Below, piece by piece: positions 7,716-16,736 of a stretch of 40,722 nt of DNA (the stretch's first letter is position 1; each line of letters opens with the position of its first letter). The position numbers and the translations under genes were made by a program. The stretch lies in the NCBI GenBank assembly GCA_017649945.1, contig JAGCFU010000004.1, positions 1 to 40,722 on the forward strand, written 5' to 3'. Source of the stretch: Bacteroidales bacterium (GTDB taxonomy: Bacteria > Bacteroidota > Bacteroidia > Bacteroidales > F082). The notes below the pieces were generated by a model. The model was given only the letters and a program-made list of their open reading frames with translations. It made no database searches and was not told where the DNA came from.

Positions 7716-8963
7716 ATGAAAAGAGATAACGATTTTGTAAAGGCTAAAATCATCTCAATAGGTGACGAACTGCTGATTGGACAGGTGGTGAACACTAATG
7801 CCGCTTGGCTTGGTAACATATTGACAACCAATGGAATAGAAGTTATTTCCACTTTGACCATAGGTGATGGCGAGCGTGACATCGTTGAGGCTTTGGATGC
7901 ATGCTCGGATGTTGAAATCATCGTTATGACAGGAGGCTTGGGACCTACCGCCGACGACATCACGAAGCCGACGCTGTGCAAATATTTCGGTACGGAATTG
8001 GAATTTTGTCAGGACGCTTACGACAATGTGATGAGCATCTTTAAAAAACGCGGTTATCAGATGACCGAGCGTAACCGTGGGCAGGCGTTCATTCCGAAGT
8101 CGTGCACATATATCCCGAACCGTTATGGCACAGCACCTTGCATGTGGTTTGAGAAAGGAAAATCGGTGTATATTTCGATGCCGGGAGTGCCTTTTGAGAT
8201 GAAAAACGTGTTTGAGCAGGAGATTTTGCCGAAACTGTTGTCGCATTTCAAGGTGACTCCTTATATTAATAAAGTCGTGATGACCACGGGCGTGGGTGAG
8301 TCGTTTCTCGCCGATAGAATCAAGGACTGGGAAGAAGCGTTGCCTGACTTTTTGTCGTTGGCGTATCTGCCGCAATACGGCATGGTGCGTCTGCGTCTCG
8401 AAGGCCGCCATCCTGATAGGGAATTTTTGAAGCAAACTGTTGATAATGAGATAGATAAGTTGCAAAAACTCATTGGTGAATTTATCTTCGGATACGATGA
8501 CAAGCCTATCGCGGAGGTTGTTTTGGACAAACTCAAGACGGCAGGGAAGACATTGGCGTCGGCGGAGAGTTGCACTGGCGGTACGATAGCGAAAATGATT
8601 ACAGCAATCCCAGGCAGCTCAGAGGTTTTCAAGGGAACTGTGGTTTCGTATGCGACTTCAGTGAAAGAAGAGGTGTTGAACGTTAATCATGAAGATGTTG
8701 AGAAATATACCGTTGTCAGTCAGCAGGTTGCGGAACAGATGGCTGCTGGCGTCAAGGCGTTGCTGAAGACGGATTATGCTGTGGCGACAACCGGCGTGGC
8801 AGGACCTGGCGGCGGGACAGAGGAAAACCCTGTAGGCACGGTGTGGATTGCAGTGGCCGGACCGAACGGTGTCATTTCAAAAAGGTATAATTTCGGAAAC
8901 GACAGAGGCAATAATATAGAACGTGCTGCAATAACGGCACTTGAAATGGTGAGAAAATATTAG
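7716..8963 (+). CDS. cinA: CinA-family protein (molybdopterin-binding-like domain + NMN amidohydrolase domain)
   Basis: A 415-residue protein with the full CinA architecture. The N-terminal MoCF-like domain has IISIGDELLIGQVVNTNAAW and MTGGLGPTADDITK at residues ~12-95. The C-terminal CinA domain has LASAESCTGGTIAKMI near residue 280, TTGVAGPGGGTEENPVGTVW near 360 and a Cys/Ser-Thr rich active site. In the family the C-terminal domain deamidates nicotinamide mononucleotide in pyridine-nucleotide recycling, and the N-terminal domain can have ADP-ribose pyrophosphatase activity. Length is normal. The start is the first ATG after the -7 box. Confidence 0.93.
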   Translation: MKRDNDFVKAKIISIGDELLIGQVVNTNAAWLGNILTTNGIEVISTLTIGDGERDIVEALDACSDVEIIVMTGGLGPTADDITKPTLCKYFGTELEFCQDAYDNVMSIFKKRGYQMTERNRGQAFIPKSCTYIPNRYGTAPCMWFEKGKSVYISMPGVPFEMKNVFEQEILPKLLSHFKVTPYINKVVMTTGVGESFLADRIKDWEEALPDFLSLAYLPQYGMVRLRLEGRHPDREFLKQTVDNEIDKLQKLIGEFIFGYDDKPIAEVVLDKLKTAGKTLASAESCTGGTIAKMITAIPGSSEVFKGTVVSYATSVKEEVLNVNHEDVEKYTVVSQQVAEQMAAGVKALLKTDYAVATTGVAGPGGGTEENPVGTVWIAVAGPNGVISKRYNFGNDRGNNIERAAITALEMVRKY

Positions 8964-8966
8964 TAG

Positions 8967-8986
8967 AGACGGTCCGCTGACCGTCT
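8967..8986. repeat. Perfect 8-bp hairpin between cinA and gldB
   Basis: AGACGGTC, loop CGCT, GACCGTCT. It starts 4 bases after the cinA stop and is followed by an A-run on the plus strand. A U-tract would therefore form only in a minus-strand transcript, and no minus-strand gene exists here to need one. It could be an RNA-processing or stabilising hairpin of the cinA message, or a copy of a dispersed palindromic repeat. Confidence 0.7.
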
Positions 8987-9001
8987 AAAAAAATTCAAAA
9001 T

Positions 9002-10006
9002 ATGTATAGATTTGGGAAAATATTCGGATTTTTGTTTGTATTGGCATTATTATCTTGTTCAAAATCAAACGGTTACAAAAAGAAACTGACTGTAGACTGC
9101 AAGAACCTTGAACCGCAGACTTTGGAGATTGTCGAGTTTAACAAGGTGCTTTTTGCCATCGACACCGCTAATTTCGATGCAGAATACAGAGCGATATTGC
9201 CTCAGTTTCAGCCATTTTTGATAGAAAATCCAAGCGATGAAGAAGTTGGATACATGAAAGACTTTGTTAAGGATACTTTTATGTTGAAAATCAACAGGTT
9301 GGTGTGTGAGACTTTCCATGATATAAGTCTTGTCGCCAATGAAATCAAAGGTGTTTATCAGCATTACAAATATTATTATCCGGAGTTTGATGTTCCTCCG
9401 ACTTATTCTTATGTTGCCGGAATGTATTACAACAGGCCGCATAGTATTAGTCCTGAATGTGCCTTGTTGGGATTGGATTTTTACCTGAGTAACAAAGACT
9501 TAGTATACGACAGGATAGGCTTTCCGAGATATTTTTCACGCCGTTGTCAGCCGGCATATCTTACGAGAGATTTCGCGGAAGAGCTTTATTATCATAAATT
9601 CGGCGACAGAAAGAATCAGAAGAATGTGTTGGATGAGATGATTGCGCAAGGTAAGATGTATTATTTTATTGAGGCGATGAACCCGTCGCTGCCAGATTCG
9701 GTCATTATGGGTTATTCCAAATCTCAGATGGAATGGGCTGACGATAACGAAGGCGCGGTGTGGGCGGCTGTTGTCGGTAATAACATGTTGTATTCCAATA
9801 ATTTGGAACAAAGACGTTTGTTGTTCAACGACGGGCCTTTTACGGCTGCTTTCTCTGAAAACGCACCTGCCAGATTGGGAGATTATTTTGGACTGCAAAT
9901 CGTCCGTTCGTTCATGTCGAACAACGACGAAACGTTGCAGAATCTGATGGAAATGACTGATTATCAGGATATTTTCCAAAGGTCGCGGTATAAACCACGA
10001 AAATAA
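9002..10006 (+). CDS. gldB: GldB-like lipoprotein
   Basis: A 334-residue protein with a lipoprotein signal: a hydrophobic stretch ending LALLSC, so Cys19 is the lipidation site. The body resembles the gliding-motility lipoprotein GldB of Bacteroidota: VEFNKVLFAID near the N-terminus, YSYVAGMYYNRPHSI, LLGLDFYLSN, and a helical C-terminus with MGYSKSQMEWADDNEGAVW and PARLGDYFGLQIVRSFM. GldB homologues persist in non-gliding Bacteroidales, where their role is not settled; presence here does not show motility. It lies 38 bp after cinA with the hairpin between them. Confidence 0.8.
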   Translation: MYRFGKIFGFLFVLALLSCSKSNGYKKKLTVDCKNLEPQTLEIVEFNKVLFAIDTANFDAEYRAILPQFQPFLIENPSDEEVGYMKDFVKDTFMLKINRLVCETFHDISLVANEIKGVYQHYKYYYPEFDVPPTYSYVAGMYYNRPHSISPECALLGLDFYLSNKDLVYDRIGFPRYFSRRCQPAYLTRDFAEELYYHKFGDRKNQKNVLDEMIAQGKMYYFIEAMNPSLPDSVIMGYSKSQMEWADDNEGAVWAAVVGNNMLYSNNLEQRRLLFNDGPFTAAFSENAPARLGDYFGLQIVRSFMSNNDETLQNLMEMTDYQDIFQRSRYKPRK

Positions 10007-10035
10007 AATCATATTATTAACAAAAACCAATTTTT

Positions 10036-11568
10036 ATGTTAGTTAAAACTTTTGGTAGTGCCTTGAATGGCATTGATGCAATTACAGTTACGATTGAGGT
10101 CAACATTGACCGTGGAGTGCAGTTTTTTCTTGTCGGTTTGCCAGACAGCGCCGTCAAAGAAAGTCAGCAGAGGATTGAATCTGCGTTGAATAACAATAAC
10201 TTACGCTATCCGAAGCGGAAAATCACAATTAACATGGCACCTGCCGATATCCGTAAGGAAGGCTCAAGTTATGACTTGCCGTTGGCGATAGCGATTCTTG
10301 CCGCGTCGGAGCAGGTAAATGTCGATTTGCTTGACAAATACATCATTATGGGTGAGCTGTCGCTTGACGGCGGCATCAACCCGATAAAAGGGGCGTTGCC
10401 GATAGCGATAAAGGCCGCTGAAGAAGGTTTCAAAGGCGTGATAGTGCCGAAAGCCAACGCAAATGAAGCCGCTGTCGTTGAAAATATTAACGTTTACGGC
10501 GTCGAGACAATAATAGATGTCATCAACTTTTTCAATGGATTTCATCATCTGGAGCCGACAAAGTTGAGCCTTGAGCAAGAAGTCAGCAACGATTTTTACG
10601 AATTCGGATTCGAGGATGTCCGCGGGCAGGAAAACATAAAACGAGCCCTTGAGGTGGCGGCGGCAGGCTCGCATAATGTTATTTTAATAGGTCCTCCCGG
10701 AAGCGGTAAGACCATGTTAGCCAAGCGTTTGCCAACGATTTTACCCCCGATGACGCTGAAAGAAGCTTTGGAGACGACAAAGATACATTCTGTGGTCGGC
10801 ATGCTTGGACATGGAGTCTCACTGATGCACACGCGACCGTTCAGAAGTCCGCATCACACCACGTCATACGTCGGTTTGGTCGGTGGTGGCACCTATCCGC
10901 AGCCTGGAGAGATATCGCTTGCTCACAATGGAGTGCTCTTTCTCGACGAATTGCCTGAATTCAAACGACAGGTTCTCGAGGTGCTTCGCCAGCCGATGGA
11001 AGACCGCATGGTGACGATAGCGCGTGCCAAGCAGACCGTGGAGTTTCCGGCGAATTTCATGCTTGTGGCCGCGATGAATCCTTGTCCGTGCGGTTACTAC
11101 AATCACCCGACGAAGGAGTGCACATGCAAGCCCGGACAAGTGGAGACTTATCTTTCGCGTATTTCCGGACCGTTACTCGACAGAATAGATTTGCATATTG
11201 AGACGTTCCCTTTGTCGTATGAGGAACTGGCACAGAAAAAGCCAGGCGAGAAGAGTGCCGACGTGCGTGAAAGGGTGGTACAAGCCCGTTTGATACAGGT
11301 GCAACGTTTCGCCGATGTGCCAGGCATACATTGCAATGCTCAGATGACCGCCAAGATGATACAGAAATACTGCGACCTCGACGAACAATGTGGTCTGTTG
11401 CTGAAAAACGCCATGGAACGATTGGGATTATCGGCTAGAGCCAGAGATAGGATATTGAAGGTGTCACGCACCATCGCCGACCTCGCCGGTTCCGAAAACA
11501 TCCAGCCAGAGCATTTAGCTGAAGCTATTCAATACAGAAGTCTGGACAGGGACAGCTGGGGGAAATAA
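10036..11568 (+). CDS. comM: YifB/ComM-family Mg-chelatase-like AAA+ ATPase
   Basis: A 510-residue protein with an N-terminal Lon-protease-like fold domain (residues ~1-165, opening [15 protein letters not shown] and containing [14 protein letters not shown]). The AAA+ domain has Walker A GPPGSGKT at 219-226, Walker [12 protein letters not shown] near 300, a [15 protein letters not shown] cysteine cluster near 353 and arginine-rich sensor regions. The C-terminal helical domain has [19 protein letters not shown]. In naturally competent bacteria ComM is a branch-migration helicase used in recombination of imported DNA. That role is established elsewhere and inferred here. Length is normal. It is 29 bp after gldB. 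Confidence 0.92.
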   Translation: MLVKTFGSALNGIDAITVTIEVNIDRGVQFFLVGLPDSAVKESQQRIESALNNNNLRYPKRKITINMAPADIRKEGSSYDLPLAIAILAASEQVNVDLLDKYIIMGELSLDGGINPIKGALPIAIKAAEEGFKGVIVPKANANEAAVVENINVYGVETIIDVINFFNGFHHLEPTKLSLEQEVSNDFYEFGFEDVRGQENIKRALEVAAAGSHNVILIGPPGSGKTMLAKRLPTILPPMTLKEALETTKIHSVVGMLGHGVSLMHTRPFRSPHHTTSYVGLVGGGTYPQPGEISLAHNGVLFLDELPEFKRQVLEVLRQPMEDRMVTIARAKQTVEFPANFMLVAAMNPCPCGYYNHPTKECTCKPGQVETYLSRISGPLLDRIDLHIETFPLSYEELAQKKPGEKSADVRERVVQARLIQVQRFADVPGIHCNAQMTAKMIQKYCDLDEQCGLLLKNAMERLGLSARARDRILKVSRTIADLAGSENIQPEHLAEAIQYRSLDRDSWGK

Positions 11569-11584
11569 GAAAAGTATGTTTTTT

Positions 11585-11616
11585 CTTGCTGGATGTTAGA
11601 AAATTTTCTATCTTTG
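11585..11616 (+). promoter_or_regulatory. hicAB promoter with an overlapping 14-bp palindromic operator candidate
   Basis: -7 box TATCTTTG at 11609-11616, with CTTG at 11585-11588 about 20 nt upstream. The perfect palindrome TAGAAAATTTTCTA (11597-11610) fills the spacer and runs into the -7 box. That position suits autorepression by the HTH domain of HicB. The hicA start is 24 bp downstream of the -7 box. Confidence 0.55.
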
Positions 11617-11640
11617 CAGCGGAATTAAAAACCAAATATT

Positions 11641-11826
11641 ATGAAATACTCTGAAATTGAACGGAGGCTTAAAAAAGCCGGATGTTATTTTTTATATGAT
11701 GGTGATCATCCTTATCGGTATAGTCCGATTACTGGAAACATTTTTCCATTAAGTCATCATAAATCGCAAGAGGCAAAATTTGGAACGTTAAAAGCAATAA
11801 GCAAACAGTCTGGTGTTAAACTATAA
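11641..11826 (+). CDS. hicA: HicA-family toxin (mRNA interferase)
   Basis: A 61-residue protein with the double-stranded-RNA-binding-like fold signature of HicA: MKYSEIERRLKKAGCYF, then GDHPYRYS holding the probable catalytic His23, PLSHHKS, and GTLKAISKQSGV near the end. HicA toxins degrade mRNA and block growth when unbound. It is the first gene of a two-gene unit (11-bp gap to hicB). The order toxin then antitoxin is usual for this family. Confidence 0.85.
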   Translation: MKYSEIERRLKKAGCYFLYDGDHPYRYSPITGNIFPLSHHKSQEAKFGTLKAISKQSGVKL

Positions 11827-11837
11827 TACTAAAAACA

Positions 11838-12242
11838 ATGAAAATAACTGCAAAAATAGAGATTGGGAAGGATTTAACATATGACATTTACACGGTAGAT
11901 GAGAATTTGGGTTTCATGTTGCTTGGGCAGGGAAACAGTATAACCGAAGCCAAAACTGACTTTTTGAAAAGCAAGGAAGATATGAAGAATATTTTTAAAC
12001 AAGAAGGCCGTGATTTTGATTTCGATAACCTTGAGATTGAGTATAAGTATGATACTGGATCGTTTCTGAGGTATTCGCCTTTCACTCTCACATGGTTGGC
12101 GCACGCCACTGGCATTAATAAGAAGCAGTTGAGTCATTATACGACAGGATTGCGGCATCCGAGCCGTCACACATTGGAAAAAATACAAATCGCGATTCTT
12201 GGGTTCGCAAAGGATTATCAGCAGGTGGCGTTGGTTGACTAA
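11838..12242 (+). CDS. hicB: HicB-family antitoxin with C-terminal HTH domain
   Basis: A 134-residue antitoxin. The N-terminal half (residues 1-70) is a degenerate RNase H-like HicB fold with LTYDIYTVDENLGFMLLGQG and a SITEAKTDFLKSKEDM helix. The C-terminal half (~80-125) is an XRE-type helix-turn-helix: LTWLAHATGINKKQLSHYTTG followed by HTLEKIQIAILGF. It should bind HicA and, through the HTH, repress the operon. The 14-bp palindrome upstream of hicA is the natural operator candidate. Confidence 0.85.
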   Translation: MKITAKIEIGKDLTYDIYTVDENLGFMLLGQGNSITEAKTDFLKSKEDMKNIFKQEGRDFDFDNLEIEYKYDTGSFLRYSPFTLTWLAHATGINKKQLSHYTTGLRHPSRHTLEKIQIAILGFAKDYQQVALVD

Positions 12243-12329
12243 AAGTTTAGGAGTTGCTGAGTATAACATTGTAAACTCTATTATAGTAAATTATTTTACT
12301 TTTTTCTCTCTCATGTCAATTATTAATTG

Positions 12330-12337
12330 TAACTTTG
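12330..12337 (+). promoter_or_regulatory. -7 box of the aspA promoter
   Basis: TAACTTTG fits TAnnTTTG, 33 bp before the aspA start. No convincing -33 element. The presence of its own promoter separates aspA from the toxin-antitoxin unit. Confidence 0.5.
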
Positions 12338-12370
12338 CATCCCAATTTTTGAAAAAGAGAAAAAAGATAT

Positions 12371-13783
12371 ATGGAGACAGAAAAATTCCGCATCGAAAGC
12401 GACCTCCTCGGCTCAAAAGAAGTGCCGACTGATGCTCTATACGGCGTCCAGACTGTGCGAGCTATCGAGAACTTTGACATCAGCGGACACCTAATGAGTG
12501 AATATCCTAACTTCATAAAAGGCATGGCGATAACGAAAAAAGCGGCAGCTATTGCCAATTACGAGGTCGGAATGATTGATATTCAACAGCGCGACGCCAT
12601 CTGCACCGCATGCGACGAACTTCTTGAAGGCAAACATCATGACCAGTTCCCGATAGACATGATTCAGGGTGGGGCAGGTACCTCGACAAATATGTGTGCC
12701 AACGAAGTCATAGCTAACCGTGCATTGGAACTGATGGGGCACAAACGCGGAGATTATAAATACTGCTCTCCAAATGATATCGTAAATGCCTCACAGTCAA
12801 CAAATGACGCCTATCCTTGCTCTATACACCTCGCCATGGTACTCGAACACGAGGAGTTCCTGCTTCATCTCGTGAACATGATTGGCGCTCTCGACAAAAA
12901 AGCGGAAGAGTTTAAAGACGTCATCAAGATGGGACGTACTCAGCTTCAGGATGCTGTCCCGATGACGCTTGGTCAGACATTCAGCGGCTTCGCGGCGTCT
13001 CTCCGTGGTGAGCTCAAAACCTTGAACATGGCGGCTCGCGAGTTCCTTGTTGTCAACATGGGAGCGACAGCCATCGGAACGGGTATCTGCTCTAAACCTG
13101 GCTACAGTGGGGCTGTCATCAACGCTCTGCGTCGTGTGACGGGATGGAACATCACCCTCGCCGACAACCTCATCGAGGCTACAAGCGCCACATCGTGCAT
13201 GATTCAATACAGTGCCGCGATGAAACGTCTGTGCATCAAAATCAACAAGATGTGCAACGACTTGCGTCTCATGAGTTCAGGCCCGAGATGCGGCTTCAAC
13301 GAGATTAACCTGCCGCAACGTCAGCCTGGCTCGTCAATCATGCCGGGCAAAGTGAACCCTGTCATACCTGAAGTGATGAACCAAGTGTGCTACAAAGTCA
13401 TCGGTAACGATATGACAATCGCGCTGGCATCCGACAACGGTCAGCTTGAGTTGAACGTGATGGAACCTGTCATCGCTTACTGCCTGTTTGAGTCTATCCA
13501 TCTGTTAACCAACGGGTTAGATACATTAAGAACACACTGCATCGAAGGCATCGAGGCCAATGTGGAGCACTGCCGCAAGATGGTTGAGAACAGCATCGGT
13601 ATCGTCACCATGCTTAACCCGATAATCGGTTATAAAGAGTCGACAAAGATTGCGAAAGAGGCAAGCGAGACCGGACGTGGCGTGTATGAACTCGTCCTCG
13701 AACACGGTATCCTTACCAAGGAACAGCTCGACTGGATTCTCCGACCGGAGAATATGATCAAACCAGTGGAGATAAAATTTTAG
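12371..13783 (+). CDS. aspA: Aspartate ammonia-lyase (aspartase)
   Basis: A 470-residue enzyme of the aspartase/fumarase superfamily that converts L-aspartate to fumarate and ammonia. It has the N-terminal RIESDLLGSKEVPTDALYG stretch, GGAGTSTNMCANEVIANRA near residue 100, KMGRTQLQDAVPM near 190 and the superfamily signature GSSIMPGKVNP near 320 (flexible loop with the catalytic Ser). These features favour aspartase over fumarase. In anaerobic Bacteroidales it can feed aspartate into fumarate respiration. The stop codon (13781-13783) overlaps that of the convergent receptor gene, with no terminator between them. Confidence 0.93.
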   Translation: METEKFRIESDLLGSKEVPTDALYGVQTVRAIENFDISGHLMSEYPNFIKGMAITKKAAAIANYEVGMIDIQQRDAICTACDELLEGKHHDQFPIDMIQGGAGTSTNMCANEVIANRALELMGHKRGDYKYCSPNDIVNASQSTNDAYPCSIHLAMVLEHEEFLLHLVNMIGALDKKAEEFKDVIKMGRTQLQDAVPMTLGQTFSGFAASLRGELKTLNMAAREFLVVNMGATAIGTGICSKPGYSGAVINALRRVTGWNITLADNLIEATSATSCMIQYSAAMKRLCIKINKMCNDLRLMSSGPRCGFNEINLPQRQPGSSIMPGKVNPVIPEVMNQVCYKVIGNDMTIALASDNGQLELNVMEPVIAYCLFESIHLLTNGLDTLRTHCIEGIEANVEHCRKMVENSIGIVTMLNPIIGYKESTKIAKEASETGRGVYELVLEHGILTKEQLDWILRPENMIKPVEIKF

Positions 13784-16302
13784 AACTCTACAATCAATTT
13801 GAGATTTATCTGCCTGTTAGTCAAGTAATTAGGCACTGCGTATTGTATGTTGTACACGTCGGTCACCCACATGTACGAGCTCACGTTGTTCACGCCGAGG
13901 AGGTTGAACACTTCGAGGCTCAGCCAGCAGTTTCTGATGTATTTCAACGGGTTACGTGGGTTGCTGAATGAAGTCTCTTCGCCGATAAGTTGTTTGCTGA
14001 ATCCTATATCTACGCGACGATAGGCAGGTGTGCGGTATTTGTGCCTGTAACGCTCTGAATTTGACGGTCCGAATGGCAGTCCTGTTCCCACAATAAGTTT
14101 CAGGCTGACTTTGAACGACGGTATCTGAGGGATGTAATCCTGGAAGAAAATCGCGAAGTTGATGCGCTGGTCAGAAGGACGCGGGATGCCTGAGATGATA
14201 GTGTCACGCACGAAATCTGCACCGTTGTTGACGTCGGTTTGCGAGATGATGTTGCCGTTTGCGTCGATGTAATACTTGATGTTTTCGACGGTTTGCATGA
14301 CGGATACTGAAGCCCAGCTTTCGATGCCTTTCACAAATTCTCCGTTGATTTTCATGTCTAAACCGTATGCGTGTCCTGTCGCTTTCTGGTCGGCGAAGTA
14401 ACGGATGCGAATGTTGTCGACCTCGTAAGGTATGATGTCCTTGAGATATTTGTAATAAAGCTCTGTCGTGAGCAAAAACGGGCGGTCCCAAGCCGTGAAC
14501 TGGTATTCGTGACCGAGCACCACCTGATATGATTTCTGCACCGAGGCCTTGTTTTTGTCGACAAGACTGCCGTCAAACATGCGGAGCTCACGGTAAAATG
14601 GAGTCTGCACATACATGCCGCCCGACAGACGGAACGTCATATTCGGTAGTTTATGCGGTTTGAAGGCGATGCCTGCGCGCGGACTCACGTTCACTGATTC
14701 GTTGTATCCCCAATAGTTTGCACGCAAACCGGCTGTCAAGACCCAGATGTCTGTTTTCTCATTCTCAAACTGCCATGAATTTTGCAGATAACCATCGACA
14801 TTGTTGATATACAATATGTTATGACCGTTGGCGACGTTGTTCAACTCAATAGGGGTTTGGAATGGGTTGCTCGGATTTAAGATGGAGTCGACTACGTGTG
14901 GCTGCGTGTATCCTGCAGAATCAGTCATGTCCCACTCATTGATGATGTCGTCGAAGAGCTGATGTTGGTAGCGGATGCCCCATTTGAAGGTGTTTTCGTT
15001 GTATTTGTAGGCGCCTTTGTGGTCGATGTTGAACACCTGCGAATAAAAATAGTTGCGTGCATGTTCAATATATGTTCCAACTCCTTGATTGGCAATAACA
15101 TTGCCCTGTTCTTCGCTACCCGGATTCGTCTCAAGCAGACCGATCCAATACTGTCCTTGGATGTCGTAAGTCTCAGATTCCACTGCGGAGTATGTCGAGC
15201 CTATGAGTTTTAGGTTCAAATCCTCGTTCGGACTGAAGTTCAATGCCACAGCTCCGAGTCCGGTGGTGTATTTGCTGAGTTCCTGACCGTCGAAATAGAT
15301 TTTCAATCTATATGATGCCTGGAGGTTTCCGAAATCAGTCTCGCGTGTTGACGGTACCATGAGGTAGCTGTTCTGTGAGTAATAACCGAGGGCTGAAACT
15401 TCAAGGCGCGGAGTGATGTCGTATGTTACAAATCCTTGAACATCAATGAAATTAGGCTTGTAGTCGCCTTTGGTATCCATGTTGCCGAGGATGTATTTGG
15501 TGTTTTTGTATCTCGCTCCGATGAGATAGCTCATTTTGTTTTTGATGGCTCGTCCTTCTGCGTGTGCTTCGGCTCCCAAGAAGCTGAGTGTCAATGAACC
15601 TGCTGTCAGGGTGGGTTTTTTGTATGTGATGTCGAGCACTGACGATAGCTTGTCGCCGTATTCTGCCGCAAAGCCTCCGGCTGAGAAGTCGATGTTGGAG
15701 ATGAGCCGTGAGTTGATGAAGCTGAGGCCTTCCTGCTGTCCCGAGCCGACGAGGAAAGGCTTGTAAATCTCTATTCCGTTGACGTAGATGAGGTTTTCGT
15801 CGAAGTTACCGCCACGCACGTTGTATTGTGAACTCAGTTCGTTTGTCGAGCTCACGCCTGCAAGTGTCTTCACCATGTCTTCCACGCCTCCGGCTCCTGC
15901 TGATGGCAAGAGCACTGTCTCTCTTGCGTCGAGTTTGGTGATGGTTGACGTGCTTATCGACTTGTCTTGCACCATCATCTCGGGCAACATGGTGGATGAC
16001 ACCGTCATTTTGACGTCGTTTTTACGTCTTTCGCCTTGTTTCAGGCTGATTTTTATGCGTATCTCGTCGTATCCTACGAAAGAATACACCAAATTAATTA
16101 AGGTGTCGGCCGGCAATACGAGGTTGTAGCTTCCTTTTGAGTCGGAGACTACGCCGTAAGGTGTGTTGAGCACCGCCACGTTGACAAACTCGAGGGCTTT
16201 GCCGTTTTCGTCGGTGATTTTTCCATATATGACGCCCTCATTCTTCTGCGCAAAGGCAAAAGTAGGAAGTAAAATCAGTATGAAAAACAACCAACGTCTC
16301 AT
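13780..16302 (-). CDS. TonB-dependent outer-membrane receptor with N-terminal CarboxypepD_reg-like domain
   Basis: An 840-residue receptor. Signal peptide (cleavage near FAFAQ, residue 19), carboxypeptidase-regulatory-like domain (~22-110: GVIYGKITDENGKALEFVNV...), plug domain (~120-245: SAGAGGVEDMVKTLAG, YNVRGGNFDENLIYVNGIEIY, GFAAEYGDKLSSVLD) and a 22-strand-type barrel ending INLKLIVEF with C-terminal Phe. It is not a SusC (no SusD partner, different length). The substrate is unknown. The gene stands alone between convergent aspA and the rpmB terminator, with no clear TAnnTTTG box in its short upstream region (16303-16341), so its promoter is not located. Confidence 0.9.
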   Translation of the reverse strand: MRRWLFFILILLPTFAFAQKNEGVIYGKITDENGKALEFVNVAVLNTPYGVVSDSKGSYNLVLPADTLINLVYSFVGYDEIRIKISLKQGERRKNDVKMTVSSTMLPEMMVQDKSISTSTITKLDARETVLLPSAGAGGVEDMVKTLAGVSSTNELSSQYNVRGGNFDENLIYVNGIEIYKPFLVGSGQQEGLSFINSRLISNIDFSAGGFAAEYGDKLSSVLDITYKKPTLTAGSLTLSFLGAEAHAEGRAIKNKMSYLIGARYKNTKYILGNMDTKGDYKPNFIDVQGFVTYDITPRLEVSALGYYSQNSYLMVPSTRETDFGNLQASYRLKIYFDGQELSKYTTGLGAVALNFSPNEDLNLKLIGSTYSAVESETYDIQGQYWIGLLETNPGSEEQGNVIANQGVGTYIEHARNYFYSQVFNIDHKGAYKYNENTFKWGIRYQHQLFDDIINEWDMTDSAGYTQPHVVDSILNPSNPFQTPIELNNVANGHNILYINNVDGYLQNSWQFENEKTDIWVLTAGLRANYWGYNESVNVSPRAGIAFKPHKLPNMTFRLSGGMYVQTPFYRELRMFDGSLVDKNKASVQKSYQVVLGHEYQFTAWDRPFLLTTELYYKYLKDIIPYEVDNIRIRYFADQKATGHAYGLDMKINGEFVKGIESWASVSVMQTVENIKYYIDANGNIISQTDVNNGADFVRDTIISGIPRPSDQRINFAIFFQDYIPQIPSFKVSLKLIVGTGLPFGPSNSERYRHKYRTPAYRRVDIGFSKQLIGEETSFSNPRNPLKYIRNCWLSLEVFNLLGVNNVSSYMWVTDVYNIQYAVPNYLTNRQINLKLIVEF

Positions 16303-16341
16303 TATCTTAATACAACGTCAACTTATGCATTTTATTACACA

Positions 16342-16370
16342 AAAAAAGCCGCCTTGATGCAGACGGCTTC
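16342..16370 (-). terminator. Rho-independent terminator of rpmB
   Basis: On the minus strand AAGCCGTC (16370-16363), an 8-nt loop, GGCGGCTT (16354-16347), then a T-run. The 8-bp stem contains one G-T pair. It begins 20 bp past the rpmB stop. Confidence 0.85.
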
Positions 16371-16389
16371 TCTTTCTAATAGTCATATC

Positions 16390-16632
16390 TTACCAGCGGT
16401 TAAGATTACCATCCTTTGCAGCGTCAACCATAGCCTGGTAAACACCCTTCTTGTCGATGGTACGCAAACCTGCTGCAGAAACTTTCAAAACTACCCATTC
16501 ATTCCATTCCGGAACAAAAAATCTCTTGATTTTCAAGTTAGGCTGGAAAGTTCTCTTGGTCTTCTTATTTGAGTGAGAAACGTTGTTTCCACTGATGACC
16601 TTCTTACCTGTAATCTGACAAATTCTTGACAT
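16390..16632 (-). CDS. rpmB: 50S ribosomal protein L28
   Basis: An 80-residue L28 protein: MSRICQITGKKVISGNNVSHSNKKTKRTF at the N-terminus, then a core with RFFVPEWNEWVVLKVSAAGLRTIDKKG. Length is typical for Bacteroidota. It binds 23S rRNA in the large subunit. It is closed directly by a terminator and has its own promoter, so it is a single-gene unit. In better-known Bacteroidales, as I recall, rpmB is followed by rpmG and a short DUF4295 gene, which are absent here. Confidence 0.95.
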   Translation of the reverse strand: MSRICQITGKKVISGNNVSHSNKKTKRTFQPNLKIKRFFVPEWNEWVVLKVSAAGLRTIDKKGVYQAMVDAAKDGNLNRW

Positions 16633-16679
16633 TTTTCTAATATTTTATTATTCTTAATTTTCCTTTACAAAACGGAGTG

Positions 16680-16687
16680 CAAAATTA
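16680..16687 (-). promoter_or_regulatory. -7 box of the rpmB promoter
   Basis: TAATTTTG on the minus strand, 48 bp before the rpmB start. The -33 position reads GTTT (16710-16707), close to consensus. Confidence 0.5.
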
Positions 16688-16736
16688 CAACTTTTTTTGA
16701 TATGAAAAACATTTTTTTGAAAAAAATTAATTCCCC

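Noticed and set aside
7755-8465. Minus-strand open frame of 236 codons inside cinA
   Set aside because: cinA is full length with all motifs on the other strand. The shadow protein is Arg/His-rich and unlike any family.
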